From Heligmosomoides polygyrus polygyrus (taxonomy: Eukaryota > Nematoda > Chromadorea > Rhabditida > Heligmosomidae), in assembly GCA_947396885.1 (NCBI GenBank), contig OX377205.1:52808676-52872675 (forward strand): a DNA stretch of 64,000 nucleotides, given 5' to 3'. The notes beneath the pieces are model-generated. The model was not told the origin of the DNA, made no database searches, and saw only the letters and a program-made list of their open reading frames with translations. Position numbers and translations under genes: made by a program. Shown here piece by piece: positions 10,797-20,483 of this stretch; position 1 is the first letter of the stretch; every line of letters begins with the position of its first letter.

Positions 10797-11525
10797 TTAT
10801 TCACTTGGGATGTTTTCGGTGCTGTGCAACGCGGGCCGTTTGCGCTTCTGAAAAGAGTCGTGGATGAGGGGTGCATCGCTTGTTTGCAATAGACAAGAAT
10901 TAGTCCTTCTCACATTTGACGGGACGAGCGTACCGTCTTGTTTGACGTTGTAGCTGCGTAGGTCCGTCCTAAATGCACATTTTCGGAGCAGAAGTGTACG
11001 AAGAACATGGAGTGGGGTATGAATAGCACTACTCACAGTGCATGCCCAATAGCTAGTGGCAGCGTTCTTCGGGACGATGTGACGACGTAGGTGTTGGTTT
11101 TTCTAAGAGCTGTATCCTGTGTAAGACTGAGACTTGACTTATCAACGAATCGATCTAAAGAGGACTTTCAGTGAACCAAGTGGTAGACTGAACTAGGACT
11201 AGAATTGATACGCTTACAGTGGCAGCCATCCCTGCAATGATATCAGCTTGCTGACGGACCGAGTCGCACAGAGAGCGAACGGCGATAGAATCAGAGGTCG
11301 GGATGGAGCTAACCATATGCAAGTGGGCTCTCACGCGGTCCATCAACTTCCGACTCCGTTCCATCATCATTAAGTGCTCGCCTGTATGAGCACTTTCTTC
11401 TTCTCCGGACCGCTGCGACTCTTCGGAACCCTTGGCATCGGCAGCGACATTATCGTTTCCCTCTACCTCCTCCCTTATTCCGATTACACGTGATCTCTTA
11501 GGAGGGAAGACAACGGGGAGAGATG
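10797..11525 (-). CDS. Candidate spliced host gene, 3' exons, function unknown
   Basis: On the minus strand an open exon runs from 11525 to 11218. It is preceded by the acceptor TTTATTGCTTCCAG and followed by the donor GTAAGCG directly after the codons for GMAAT. In the same phase a short last exon (10847-10797) follows the acceptor CTCTTTTCAG and encodes KRKRPALHSTENIPSE then stop. The long exon is Ser/Glu-rich in its first half (KGSEESQRSGEEES) and becomes a likely amphipathic helix (MMMERSRKLMDRVRAHLHMV, then SLCDSVRQQADIIAGM). KRKRP is a possible nuclear localisation signal. No family is recognised. The 5' end is not established: a possible first exon near 12360-12303 (donor GTAAGT) does not join in phase. 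Splice sites and coding texture are seen; expression is inferred. Confidence 0.4.
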
Positions 11526-11844
11526 CTGGAAGCAATAAACGAAAAAGGGATTCATCCTATCAAGGCTCCATTAGCAGCAAGGAAACAATTTCTACCGTTT
11601 ATCTCTCTGATAGTTCTTTTTTCCCTTCGGTGCGGTCGCGGGGGATCCATTCACTTCACTACCACTGAAGTGTTAAGTGTTCAGAGTGTACGAAGGTATC
11701 AATCGAATAAAATAGCGACGTTACGGATGAGGGCATGGCGCAGCATCTTCTTTTAACACTAACATATTGCCACTTTACTACTATTTGAAAGAAACCTTAG
11801 TCCATTTTTTATATTTCAAAAAATCACACAGCAATTGTCTCCAG

Positions 11845-12034
11845 AATTCGACTTCCTAAGTGGATTTTGGTTAGGAAGTGGACGGCTCTGCTAACTACCA
11901 GGGGTAAAATGTGATCGTGGAGACATTTCTGTAAAATGCCGCATCTCAAATCATCTAGGTCTATTTCCTTCTGATAAAAACCTACTAAAACCTACTTCCA
12001 AACCAATTTTCACGCTTGGGAAGTCGAATTCCGA
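11845..12034. mobile_element. MITE with about 40-bp terminal inverted repeats
   Basis: The left end GAATTCGACTTCCTAAGTGG is mirrored by CACGCTTGGGAAGTCGAATTC on the right, and the similarity continues inward (TTTTGGTTAGGAAGT against ACTTCCAAACCAA). There is no coding potential. A separate hairpin follows immediately at 12043-12124. Confidence 0.7.
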
Positions 12035-12042
12035 AGACAAGT

Positions 12043-12124
12043 GACGCTCACATAAGTCACGGTTTCTGTTCTTTCCTCCCCATCAGCGGAGGAGAGCACA
12101 GAAATCGTGTCTTATGTGAGCGTC
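12043..12124. repeat. Hairpin
   Basis: GACGCTCACATAAGTCACGG pairs with its near-complement ending CTTATGTGAGCGTC, and inner TTTCTGT / ACAGAAA also pairs. About 35-bp arms. Confidence 0.65.
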
Positions 12125-12579
12125 TCACGACCACGTGCAATCTCAGAGCGGGCACCAGCCCGCTTATTCTCCTTACTTCATTATCCATCACACTGCGAAA
12201 ACGACAACGCGAAAAAACAAACGACTTCTTGAATGCCACATAGAACATTGGTAGCGGATCTGTTGGTGAAAACCATTACTCAGGAAACAGGTCAACTACT
12301 TACTTAGAGAAGGCAGGAAGAGGTGAAGAAGCTGGAGATGGGCTTTGGGTGCCCTTCATTAGACCTGGTGCTGTTGCATCGTCTCTTTTTCCCTCACGCA
12401 TCGCATGGTGATGTATAAATGTTCAACCCCAGTGATACACAACTACGAAGTGCATGAAGCACGACTGGGCACCGTACGGATAGCGTATAAAGGCTACACA
12501 GGCTTCTCATAGTCTGTTTCCTTACATGGACCAAAGGCCTCGGGAAAAACCGTCTTTCTCGGATTTTCAAAAGAGACCA

Positions 12580-12759
12580 GGGGCCGGATTCATCAACGAC
12601 TTACGTAACTTTAACGGAGAATTGTAAGCTTATCATCATCGTTATCTAAGCGTTTCGCCTAATCAAAGCTCAGATAACGCGGCTTATCGCTCTCCATATC
12701 GCTTGATAAGCTTACAATTCTCCGTTAAAGTTACGTAAGTCGTTGATGAATCCGGCCCC
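12580..12759. mobile_element. GGGGCCGGATTCATC MITE, copy 1
   Basis: Terminal inverted repeats begin GGGGCCGGATTCATCAACGA and continue through CTTACGTAACTTTAACGGAG for over 40 bases. The interior holds further inverted GATAAGC / GCTTATC segments. The same family occurs at 27418-27585 and 47474-47640, with a related one at 28498-28635. Confidence 0.8.
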
Positions 12760-12902
12760 AGGATGTGACGTCGGAGGTGGTTAAAATAAGAAAGGTCTGC
12801 TGAAGGTTTTCTAAAACCTAACACCAACAACGGCCGCTGATGCTCGAGTGGTGATCCACGTGCTCATGCTGAACGCTGAAGTGTGGCCCACCCTTGGACA
12901 AG

Positions 12903-13036
12903 AAACCTTCGAGGGAAGAAATCAAGCTGGCCGGACGGATGGCCAGCATACTAAAGGACTTCGAACCACGCCAACTTGAAGTTGACGGAGGCGAACAGCT
13001 GGAAGTAGTGGAAGAACAAGGAGATTGGGTCCGCAA
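12903..13036 (+). pseudogene. Broken copy of an acidic C-terminal exon
   Basis: This encodes SREEIKLAGRMASILKDFE then EQLEVVEEQGDWVRKMN-stop. The copy at 14240-14437 continues as a longer acidic tail, so this one is frameshifted near 13020. The DNA identity between copies extends to GTGGAGAGGCAAGCAAGCAGT past the stop. Parent gene not recognised. Confidence 0.45.
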
Positions 13037-13071
13037 AATGAACTGATGGACGTGGAGAGGCAAGCAAGCAG

Positions 13072-13139
13072 TGAAAAACAATAACCAACTCGAGGATTGC
13101 TAGGATGCAGGCGTCGATCCGCTCGCGATTGGAGCACAT
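13072..13139 (-). pseudogene. Exon-like fragment with RIDACILAIL, minus strand
   Basis: The minus-strand frame reads NRERIDACILAILELV. A plus-strand relative at 13515-13605 reads RNEWIDACVLSILNQLDM then stop. Conservation at both DNA and protein level with mainly conservative changes suggests a duplicated coding exon. Family unknown. Confidence 0.35.
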
Positions 13140-13514
13140 TCTTCCGAAATTACGATTGGGACGCGTTGTGATTAGGGTGCAATGGATAGATCCTTTGGAT
13201 ATTGATACTTTTTCCCTATTTCATAGTGATTCTGCCTTTCGGTGCTATAGCAACTTGTTTTCGTCGCTCTAAACACCTCCGTATGTTCAGATTGATTCTT
13301 GACGACTTCTGTCAAATGAAACATTTGCCTGAAAGGTCCACTGGTTCTCAGAAACATGTACAAGCACATAAGGGAAAGTCATGGATGCAATGAACAGGAG
13401 ATAGAATTGTTCAAAGAGGATATAAAAGTTGCGAAATATGATGATGGGGCTGAGTTTCCTCAAACTTTTCAGCGGGAGCTTTCAAGCTATTCGGGATTCA
13501 TTGAGTACCCTTGA

Positions 13515-13605
13515 CGATGGCGCGCCCCAATGACAATACGACGTCGCAATCGTAACGAGTGGATCGACGCCTGCGTCCTATCAATCCTCAACCAGCTCGA
13601 CATGT
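13515..13605 (+). pseudogene. Exon-like fragment with EWIDACVLSILNQLDM
   Basis: See the partner at 13072-13139. This copy lies in a longer stretch (13140-14230) in which I otherwise see no gene; the minus-strand frame covering 13487-13975 looks incidental. GCGCGCCCCAA just upstream recurs near 14208, upstream of the acidic exon, which suggests the two exon types come from one gene. Confidence 0.35.
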
Positions 13606-14239
13606 GATAAGGCGAGAGGAAAAAAGAGACGACGCAACTGCACCAGCCACACGCAAATTCACGCACAAATAATGGGCGAACAGGTAGAGGTGGTGTAGTG
13701 AAAACAGCATCGCCTTGTGAGTAGACACTGTTTACTTGAAACAACAAAGTGAGAATATGTGCTTTTGTAACAGTTTTCTTTTTGTAAGCCTTCGGAAGAC
13801 TTTTAGTTCCCCAAGTTCGACCTCCAGTGAATGTTCGCATGACATCCTTGATTATCGCTATGGCCTTTTTGATCACTCCACCAAGAGTCCACTCTCCTCT
13901 ATATGTAATATACAATAATAACACCCAATAAATGTATCTAATGGAATCGTTCTTTAACGCCACGAAACTCACCACACACTTTAACTATAGGATTCCTGTT
14001 CTAAATACCACTTTCCAGATGACTAAAAGAGATGAAAAGCACAACGACAACGAAAGACTGTGATTTGTGGGTCCTCCTAGGTGGCTGAATCGGCTGTGCT
14101 GGACTTAACATACACTATAGCTGCATAACTTCAGTTTCAAGCGCATTTTGTGACCGGACGGACAGTATTAGTTTCATCAGACAATGACGCGCCCAGATGA
14201 GAATCGCGCGCCCCAAGAAGATACCCAAACTGCTCCGAA

Positions 14240-14437
14240 CTTTAGGAAACCTCGAAACCTTTGAGGGAAGAAATCAAGCTGGCCGAACGGATGCCCAGCA
14301 TACTAAAGGACTTCGAATCACGTCAACTTGAAGTTGACGAACGCGAACAGCTGGAAGTAGTGGAAGAAAAAGAAGATGAGGATCCGCAAGATGAACTGAT
14401 GGGCGTGGAGAGGCAAGCAAGCAGTGGAAAACAATAA
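14240..14437 (+). CDS. Acidic C-terminal exon of an unrecognised gene
   Basis: Following an acceptor-like ACTTTAG (ending about 14244), an open frame encodes ETSKPLREEIKLAERMPSIL, then KDFESRQLEVDEREQLEVV, then EEKEDEDPQDELMGVERQAS and ends at a TAA at 14435-14437. It is strongly charged and predicted helical, resembling the tail of a coiled-coil protein. A broken relative is at 12903-13036. Upstream exons were not identified, so it may be an orphaned exon rather than part of a live gene. Confidence 0.35.
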
Positions 14438-14457
14438 CGAGCTGAACATTCAGGGAC

Positions 14458-14748
14458 CTGGGTGCGATGAGAACAAGTTGCTAAGGCGCAAATAGGGGGG
14501 GGGGGGGCACCTTGTAGGACAGCGCTGTGCTTTTTGCAATCGGAATTTTTTGCAGCAGTGGTGTGTTCTACTCCTACTGTGATGTTCTACTCCTGCGGTG
14601 CACTGAGGTAGGTCATTCCGATGCAACTTCACATGCACGTGATTCTCTCCAAAGCGTAAAACCAATGGCACTGAGTATGGGGTAAGCCCCCCCCTCCCTC
14701 CCTCCGACCCTATTTGCGCCTTAGCAGCTTCTTCTCATCGCACCCAGG
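14458..14748. mobile_element. MITE with poly-G/poly-C subterminal tracts
   Basis: The ends CCTGGGTGCGATGAGAACAA and the mirrored ...CTTCTCATCGCACCCAGG match, and inside them GCTAAGGCGCAAATAGGG faces CCCTATTTGCGCCTTAGC. A G13 tract at 14498-14510 faces CCCCCCCCTCCCTCC at about 14690. Related G-tract edges occur at 46833-46867, 52649-52678 and 54852-54878 (G-run followed by CACC(T/A)TGTAG). Confidence 0.7.
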
Positions 14749-14759
14749 CACATTCAAAA

Positions 14760-14811
14760 GACGACGAGCTCAGCAAACCGAAGATCTCTTCGGTTTGCTG
14801 AGCTCTTAAGA
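14760..14811. repeat. Perfect hairpin, 21-bp arms
   Basis: GAGCTCAGCAAACCGAAGA faces TCTTCGGTTTGCTGAGCTC with almost no loop. Confidence 0.85.
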
Positions 14812-14914
14812 GCCTGTGCCACAAAAAAAACGAAGGGGCGCCGGACGGAAGCCCACTGTGAGCGCCGACCGCTCGGTGGCGCTCAAACAATTGAATCACG
14901 CGCTCGCCGCCTCG

Positions 14915-15640
14915 CGTGCCGCGACGCGCGCGCGGCCGATCGATTTGGGCGCCGGCGAGCGTTGTGAACCGCCAGGCACCCGCCGGAGCTCCGCCGTTTG
15001 GCTTCGACCGGCGGTCGACCCCGGGCAGCGACGCCTCGCGCGCCGGACGCGCGTGCGGCCGATCGATTTGGGCGCCGGCGAGCGTTGTGAGCCGCCAGCC
15101 ACGCGCCGAAGCTCCGCCGTTTGCCCGCCCAGGGCTTCGACCGGCGGTCGACCCCGGACAGCGCCGCCTCGCGCTCCGCGACGCGCGTGCTGCCGATCGA
15201 TTTGGGCGCCGGCGAGCGTTGTGAGCCGCCAGCCACCCGCCGGAGCTCCGCCGTTTGGCTTCGACCGGCGGTCGACCCCGGGCAGCGACGTCTCGCGCGC
15301 CGGACGCGCGTGCGGCCGATCGATTTGGGCGCCGGCGAGCGTTGTGAACCGCCAGCCACCCGCCAGAGCTCCGCCGTTTGGCTTCGACCGGCGGTCGACC
15401 CCAGCGATCCCGCGGTAGCCGTTTTCCTGAATTTTCCTGAATCCAGCCGGGACCGACACCCCCGCCGGAGTTCCCCCCTTTGTCCAGCAAGCCCAAAAGT
15501 GGGCGGACCGCCCGGCGGTCCACATTCCGCGTCGATGCGCGCCGATGGCCGGCCGAAGGCTGGGGACACGCCCCCGCCGGAGTTCCCCCCTTTGTCCGCC
15601 AAATCGAAAAGTGGGCGGATCTGCCGGCGGTCGTTCCCGA
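14915..15640 (+). repeat. GC-rich tandem repeats (about 123-bp unit, then about 115-bp unit)
   Basis: GCCGATCGATTTGGGCGCCG recurs at 14935, 15058, 15192 and 15315, spacing 123, 134 and 123 bp; each unit also holds GCTTCGACCGGCGGTCGACC. From about 15450, two copies of CCCCGCCGGAGTTCCCCCC...AAAAGTGGGCGGA follow. Composition is far more GC-rich than the flanks. Long open frames exist on both strands (up to about 310 codons), but they follow the repeat period and have no recognisable domain, so I do not call a gene. Confidence 0.8.
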
Positions 15641-15659
15641 GGTTTGTCTGAGTATGACA

Positions 15660-15930
15660 AAGGCCTCTGGCATACCTCCGAGTCGCTCCAGCGACTAATC
15701 GCTGCGACAGTGTTGCGCGGCTACGCAGTTCGTAGCTACTCGCGCAACACTATGGCATCTGGCATACCTCCGAGTCACTCCAGCGACGATAGTGTTGCGA
15801 GGGTAACTACGCAGTTCGTAGCTACCCTTGAAACACTATCGCCGCGACCAGTCGCTGGAGCGATTCAAAGGTATGCCAGATGCCTATCGCAGCAACCAGT
15901 CGCTGAAGCGACTCGGAGGTATGCCAGATG
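15660..15930. repeat. Nested hairpins of a CTGGCATACCTCCGAGTCGC family
   Basis: Inverted words (CTGGCATACCTCCGAGT / ACTCGGAGGTATGCCAG, GTGTTGCG / CGCAACAC, ACGCAGTTCGTAGCTAC) are arranged as two overlapping palindromes. Relatives with the same GCATACC...GTGTTGCG design lie at 54126-54233 and 54958-55075. Another hairpin, GTATGAACACGTCGCG / CGCGAGGTGTTCATAC, is at about 16048-16090. The rest of 15930-16860 is AT-rich with a TTTTCTG-rich patch (16440-16505) and no gene. Confidence 0.7.
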
Positions 15931-16865
15931 CCACTGTCGGAGCGACGCGATCATCGCGTCCCTCCCTCATTTGGAAATCGCAACGCTATGAACGGCACAC
16001 GATTAAGATCTGAACATATTCACCAAAATCTTATCATAATCCACCCCATATCGTATGAACACGTCGCGTCGCCCCGTCGCGAGGTGTTCATACCTGTTCT
16101 GCAGCGAACACCTTATCGCACGTAATATCAGCATCGCCTGCGATGAAAATACACCCCATTTCAAGCAGCGATGAAGTCATCGCGTGGCGATGCAATTCTT
16201 TCTCTCATCACCTATACCTTACATCATGTGTCTATCCGAGCGCGAACCTGGTCTACGACTTCTACGAAGTTATTTTTCTAATTTCAGGAATCTTCTGAGG
16301 AGATCGAGGGAACACAGAAAATAACTGTTATTTCTGTTAAGTTTTTTCAAGGTTTTCTACTATCTCGGTTTAGAAGTTATCTGATTGGTACTAAGATTGT
16401 TCGACGCAAATAGTCACAATCAAGGCTGGGCGGAATTTCCATTTTCTGTTTTGTTTTCTGACTTTCTGGCCATTTTGGGCGATTTTTTCTGTTTTCTGAG
16501 AAAATGCTTCGGCTGACGGATAACGCAGGGCTAGGCAACGTAGTGAGCAGCGAAGTCTGGCAGATCTAACTTGCTCATTTCAGATATCTTGCAGGTGCGC
16601 AGCGGTCACTAGTCCGCTTCTACCGCTTGTGCTTTTTTTGCATTGACATTTTTGGCTCATATTACGATGATGATCCATCGTTAATGTTAGTACCTCTTAT
16701 ACTGACTGCAGATTTTTTGATTTTTATTTCTATAGCGAATTCACCATCTAGTTATCTGTCATATTAGTCTAGTTATCTGTCATATTTTGTCTGAAGTGTT
16801 AGAGCTTCCAAATGTGAAACTCGAGTAGAACAAATTCGCAAGAAAAGTGGTTAGTAAAACCTGAG

Positions 16866-17330
16866 ATGGCTTGGGGAACCTTCAAAAGCGTCGAAGAAGT
16901 TGTGAAGAAGGCGAAAAACGTTCGGCTCCGTGTCCACCTACTCGACTATACCGTTCTTCCTGCTCTAACATACGCCTCAGAGATCTGGGTCATACGAAGG
17001 CAGGACGATCACGGGGTCAGCGTCTCGCAGTGTGGAATCGAGGGGACGATGCTCGGAGTGACACGACCCACGCAAATGATAGACTTCCGGAATTTGAAGA
17101 TCAGAGACGCTTTCGCATGGGCCAAGTCCTTGAAATTGGGGTGGACCGGTCGCGTAATGCGCTTCGAAAACACCCGCTGAACAAGAGCCGTCACCTACTG
17201 GATTCCGCGGGATGTCAAGAGAACACAAGGACGCCGCTAACGCGTTGATCGGACTTCATCAAGAAAGCCCTGAACGAACGACACGACACTCGACACTCAT
17301 ACTGAGGAGGATCCATTGGACCACCATCAT
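16866..17330 (+). pseudogene. C-terminal remnant of a second LINE family
   Basis: The frame reads GTFKSVEEVVKKAKNVRLRV, LLDYTVLPALTYASEIWVIR and LKIRDAFAWAKSLKLGWTGR, the conserved post-RT block of RTE/CR1-like reverse transcriptases. A frameshift near 17180 moves the following segment (LNERHDTRH, RIHWTTI) to another frame. The sequence differs from the main RTE family in this window, so it is a separate lineage. 17331-17469 shows nothing. Confidence 0.6.
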
Positions 17331-17469
17331 ACATATGCAAAACTGTAAGCAATAGCAGATGATCCAAACTACTGTTATGGTCAAAAGCAATATTAAGCCA
17401 AATTATGAAAGTCGAGAAATATTCTATGGAAGAAAGTCAGCAGCACTTACATAATCAAGTAAACAAACT

Positions 17470-18910
17470 CAATATCCTCGGTTTGGCGATGGCGGGTCTT
17501 AGCAAGTCGGTACAAATACCGCTCACCATCGCGCGACTCGAGCTTTTCGTTGACATCACTATAATGAGTGGCCTTCGCAACAGCCACGGCTTTCTTTGCA
17601 GCCTTCTTTGCCTTCTGATACATCTGCCAGTTTTCGGCTGTTTTATCGCTGAGAAACACACGATAAAGCGATTTCTTCTCTCTAATCTTCGCTTTCACAT
17701 CGTCCGTCCACAGCCATGACTGCTTGTCGACCTTGCGTCGCCCAGGCTTCGTTATGCCGAGTTCCAACCTTGCAGCATGGCGTATCGCGTCGGTTGCTTT
17801 CTTCCAAGTTTCGTCGACAGTAGTGACTGTCGGCAACCGTACGCGGGAAATCACAGCTGCTTCCTTCTCTCTCATTCGCCACTACTTGATTCCCGCAGCA
17901 CCGCATCGCTCAACCTGCTGCACCCTCGGAGGGGTGATCTTAAAAGTGCAGACCAGCGGTCGATGCTGTGGGGCGACCGTCTCATACGGCATGATCTTCG
18001 CGTCTGTGATAATGCTTCGGTCGCGATCCTTGACAAGAACAAAGTCTATTTGAGACTTGGAGCTCCCACTATAGTATTAGATGACGTGGAAGTCGCGTTT
18101 TCAGAAAACGGTGTTTACAATGGTGAGATTATGCGATTCCGCATACTCAAGATTGCGCTCACCATCGGCGTTACGAGACCTGTATCCGAAACCACCATGA
18201 CAGCTGAACCCGTCCTTCGCAGCACCTACGTGCCCATTAAGGTCACCAGCGACTATGATGATATCTTTCGGCAGTACCTCTGCTGTCTTCTCATCAAGCA
18301 GGCTCCAAAACTCTTCCTTGGCTTGATCGGGGCAGCCACTCTGCGGAGCATACGCAGAGAAGAAGTGATAGAGTCACTCCTTCGCGGCGACAGCGATCCT
18401 TATCAACCGATCGTCATAGCGTTCGACACTTACAATCGAGTCACGAAATCGTTCGGAGACCATTATTCCGACACCACTGGTGGTCCTGGGACTTCCACAT
18501 AGAACGGTCTTGAAGCCACGTCCTATGTCCCTTGACTTGCTGCAGGACCAACTCGTCTCCTGCACCGCACAAAAATCAACTCTTCTACGCTCCAGTGCTT
18601 CAATCAACTCGCACGAGCGGCCCGTTAACGTACCCACATTCAGCGTTGCTACGCGGGTCCTGCCTACGTTACGGGACTTTCGGACTAGCTCAGTTCCCCT
18701 CCCCCTCCCCCCCCCCCCGATGCCGTCCTCGCATCAGGGACCTTCGCATACTTTCCACACTCGCCGGGCTCTGCGAGTGCGCGTCGGCTCCCGCGGACGC
18801 CGTAGCACAATTCGAAAAACATGACTTATCATACACCATGTGGTGTGACATGGGTCTTCGTAGGCCGGCCTGTCACAAGGGCCTGTCGCCTGCATTCGAG
18901 TGTCCATGCC
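17470..18910 (-). pseudogene. RTE LINE, 5' half only
   Basis: Minus-strand endonuclease and linker regions match 21950-23410 nearly base for base (NVGTLTGR, VDFCAVQETSW, VAGDLNGH, APQHRPL). It stops abruptly at 17470 within the linker (RHRQTEDIE), where the right arm continues into RT. It has the same stops as the right copy, so the breaks predate the duplication. Confidence 0.8.
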
Positions 18911-19152
18911 TAACTTACCTCACACAGCGAGCAGTTTCCAGCGGCACCACGAGGAGGAACGAACATCGCCACCATGTGTGTTTATATGTAAAATGTGTAT
19001 ATATGTAAAATAACACCAAGTTTATAGTTAGTAACAATATGTTAACGGTTTTATAATGTAGAGCAAATATGTTAAAACGTACATGTTAACTATATTTTTA
19101 TTTGTATTTTTTTTCGAACAGAAACATTTCATTCCGCATAACAGATAACAAT

Positions 19153-19611
19153 TTAGAGACCACGTCCTCTGCGCCCTCCCTTTCGCCTGGTCTGATCCGA
19201 AGGAATGAGCGTCACGTCCTCAATGCGGCTAATCTTCATGCCGCTACGGGCGAGCGCTCGGAGAGCAGCCTGATCTCCAGGTCCAGGAGTCTTCGTCTTC
19301 GTACCACCGGTGGCACGGAGCTTGATGTGCAGAGCATTGATGCCCAACTGTTTGCATCTGTCGGCCACGTCCTGAGCTGCAAGCATGGCAGCGTACGGCG
19401 AGGACTCATCTCTGTCCGCTTTTACTTTCATACCACCAGCCACACGAACAATGGTCTCGCAACCAGAGATGTCGGTAACGTGGACGAATGTGTAATTGAA
19501 AGAGGCATAGATGTGTGCTACTCCAAAAACGAGTTCGCCCTCCTTAGCCTGAGGTCCAAGAGTGACCATTGGCTGCTCTTCTTTAGCCTTTCCCTTACGA
19601 GCGGGAGCCAT
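19153..19611 (-). CDS. rps-14: Ribosomal protein S14 (uS11), intronless retrocopy, left
   Basis: This encodes a complete 152-residue uS11 protein: start [14 protein letters not shown], core [40 protein letters not shown], and the basic tail [11 protein letters not shown]. The family is a small-subunit (40S) protein of the head/platform near the mRNA exit. Length and conserved core match full-length eukaryotic S14. There is no intron. An exact SL1 leader lies 9 bases before the ATG (19621-19642), and the 3' side shows AATGAA then eight A (as T8 at 19107-19114). Both features indicate reverse transcription of a mature trans-spliced mRNA. The frame is undamaged and encodes the same protein as the right-arm copy. 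Whether it is expressed cannot be told; no promoter is evident. Confidence 0.9.
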   Translation of the reverse strand: MAPARKGKAKEEQPMVTLGPQAKEGELVFGVAHIYASFNYTFVHVTDISGCETIVRVAGGMKVKADRDESSPYAAMLAAQDVADRCKQLGINALHIKLRATGGTKTKTPGPGDQAALRALARSGMKISRIEDVTLIPSDQTRRKGGRRGRGL

Positions 19612-19620
19612 TATCCAAGA

Positions 19621-19642
19621 CTCAAACTTGGGTAATTAAACC
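19621..19642 (-). other. Exact SL1 spliced-leader sequence fused to the retrocopy
   Basis: All 22 bases equal nematode SL1 (GGTTTAATTACCC then AAGTTTGAG) in the sense direction of the RPS14 frame. In a parental gene the leader is added in trans and is absent from the genomic locus, so its presence marks an mRNA-derived copy. Confidence 0.9.
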
Positions 19643-19757
19643 TAGCTTGGGTAATTTGGTTGTTAGTATAAGTTAAAAACATAATTTTAAAATATATCAT
19701 CCAATACAGTACTAACAACTAAATTAATTAGTCACCTTCTTCACTGATGAGCCTCTA

Positions 19758-19998
19758 GGTGACTAATTATAAACATGTCTTGTATGAAGGTAGAGGCGAA
19801 ACAAAGCATGTTTAATGTTATTGTTATCACTGTTTTAGTTGTTACATGTTTTCCACTTGTGGATGTTGTAATACTGAGTGATTTAAAGTTCATATATGCA
19901 CATGATTCTATCTAATTCTATTTAGTTGTTAAGGCAGAGTTTAGAACTATTTAAGAACCAAGAATTCTAAATAATTTACATATATTATTAACTGATTC
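19758..19998 (-). repeat. Dispersed 240-bp repeat, copy 1
   Basis: Reverse complement of 45137-45381. Shared blocks include GGTGACTAATTATAAACATG, AGGTAGAGGCGAAACAAAGC, TTTTCCACTTGTGG and TATATTATTAACTGATTCT. Immediately before it, AATTAGTCACC (19727-19737) forms an 11-bp hairpin with GGTGACTAATT at the repeat edge. Confidence 0.8.
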
Positions 19999-20144
19999 TT
20001 TTGTGCTGCGCAGTACTTTTGTCCCTCAGGTTGCTCCTCCACAACCGTTCTCATGCTCAACAGCTAGCGTTTCGAGATATCGTTGACATGTCTTCCGGAG
20101 CCAGGTTCCCCTCACTCGTTTCTTCTTAGGATAAGGATAAAGGA

Positions 20145-20445
20145 CGGCGTTACTTAATTCCTTTTGGGATCCCGTAGCCAGCGCATTCTACTTGTACGGG
20201 ATGTCGTGGAGGCGATTTGAATGCGTATTTGGCCATACAATGACTTGCGGTGGCCAGCCGATGAACAAGTCAGCGCTTTATCCCTCCCAGACACGTCTGG
20301 TACCAATTCACCGACCCAGGAGAGATGGAAGGCTTGGTTGGCCTGAGCGGAAAATCCGAACCAGGAACCTGGTATCGGGTGCACGCCGCCGTCGGCGCCT
20401 CTTCCGACTGCGCTATACGCGCCCCGTTTCTTCTTACTGGATCTA
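20145..20445 (-). mobile_element. tRNA-derived SINE (TAGCGCAGTCGG family), copy 1
   Basis: On the minus strand, TAGCGCAGTCGG (A box) is followed by CCTGGTTCGGATTTT (B box with mismatches) and a body of about 220 bp shared with 26990-27285, including CCAACCAAGCCTTCCATC and CGCCTCCACGA. The A box fits the Pol III consensus well; the B box is degenerate. Confidence 0.65.
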
Positions 20446-20483
20446 ACTGCTGCCCGCCTTTACTGGTCTTCCCTTCCCCTCTT

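Larger units (their letters stand above)
17470..19675. repeat. Left arm of a 2.2-kb inverted duplication
   Basis: Reverse complement of 21196-23410 at very high identity. The inner edge is TTAACTTATACTAACAACC (as complement) and the outer edge is at ...CCAAACCGAGGATATTGA. The arm holds the 5' half of an RTE LINE and an RPS14 retrocopy. Differences noticed are few single bases and the length of a homopolymer (C12 near 18707-18718 against G19 at 22153-22171). The spacer is 19676-21195 and includes the N gap. Confidence 0.85.

Noticed and set aside
13487..13975. A 162-codon minus-strand protein
   Set aside because: No domain or splice context; part of it is the reverse strand of a better-supported exon-like fragment at 13515-13605.
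14735..15673. Long open frames (up to 312 codons) on both strands of the GC-rich block
   Set aside because: They follow a 123-bp repeat, whose length is divisible by three, have no domain, and are open on both strands.
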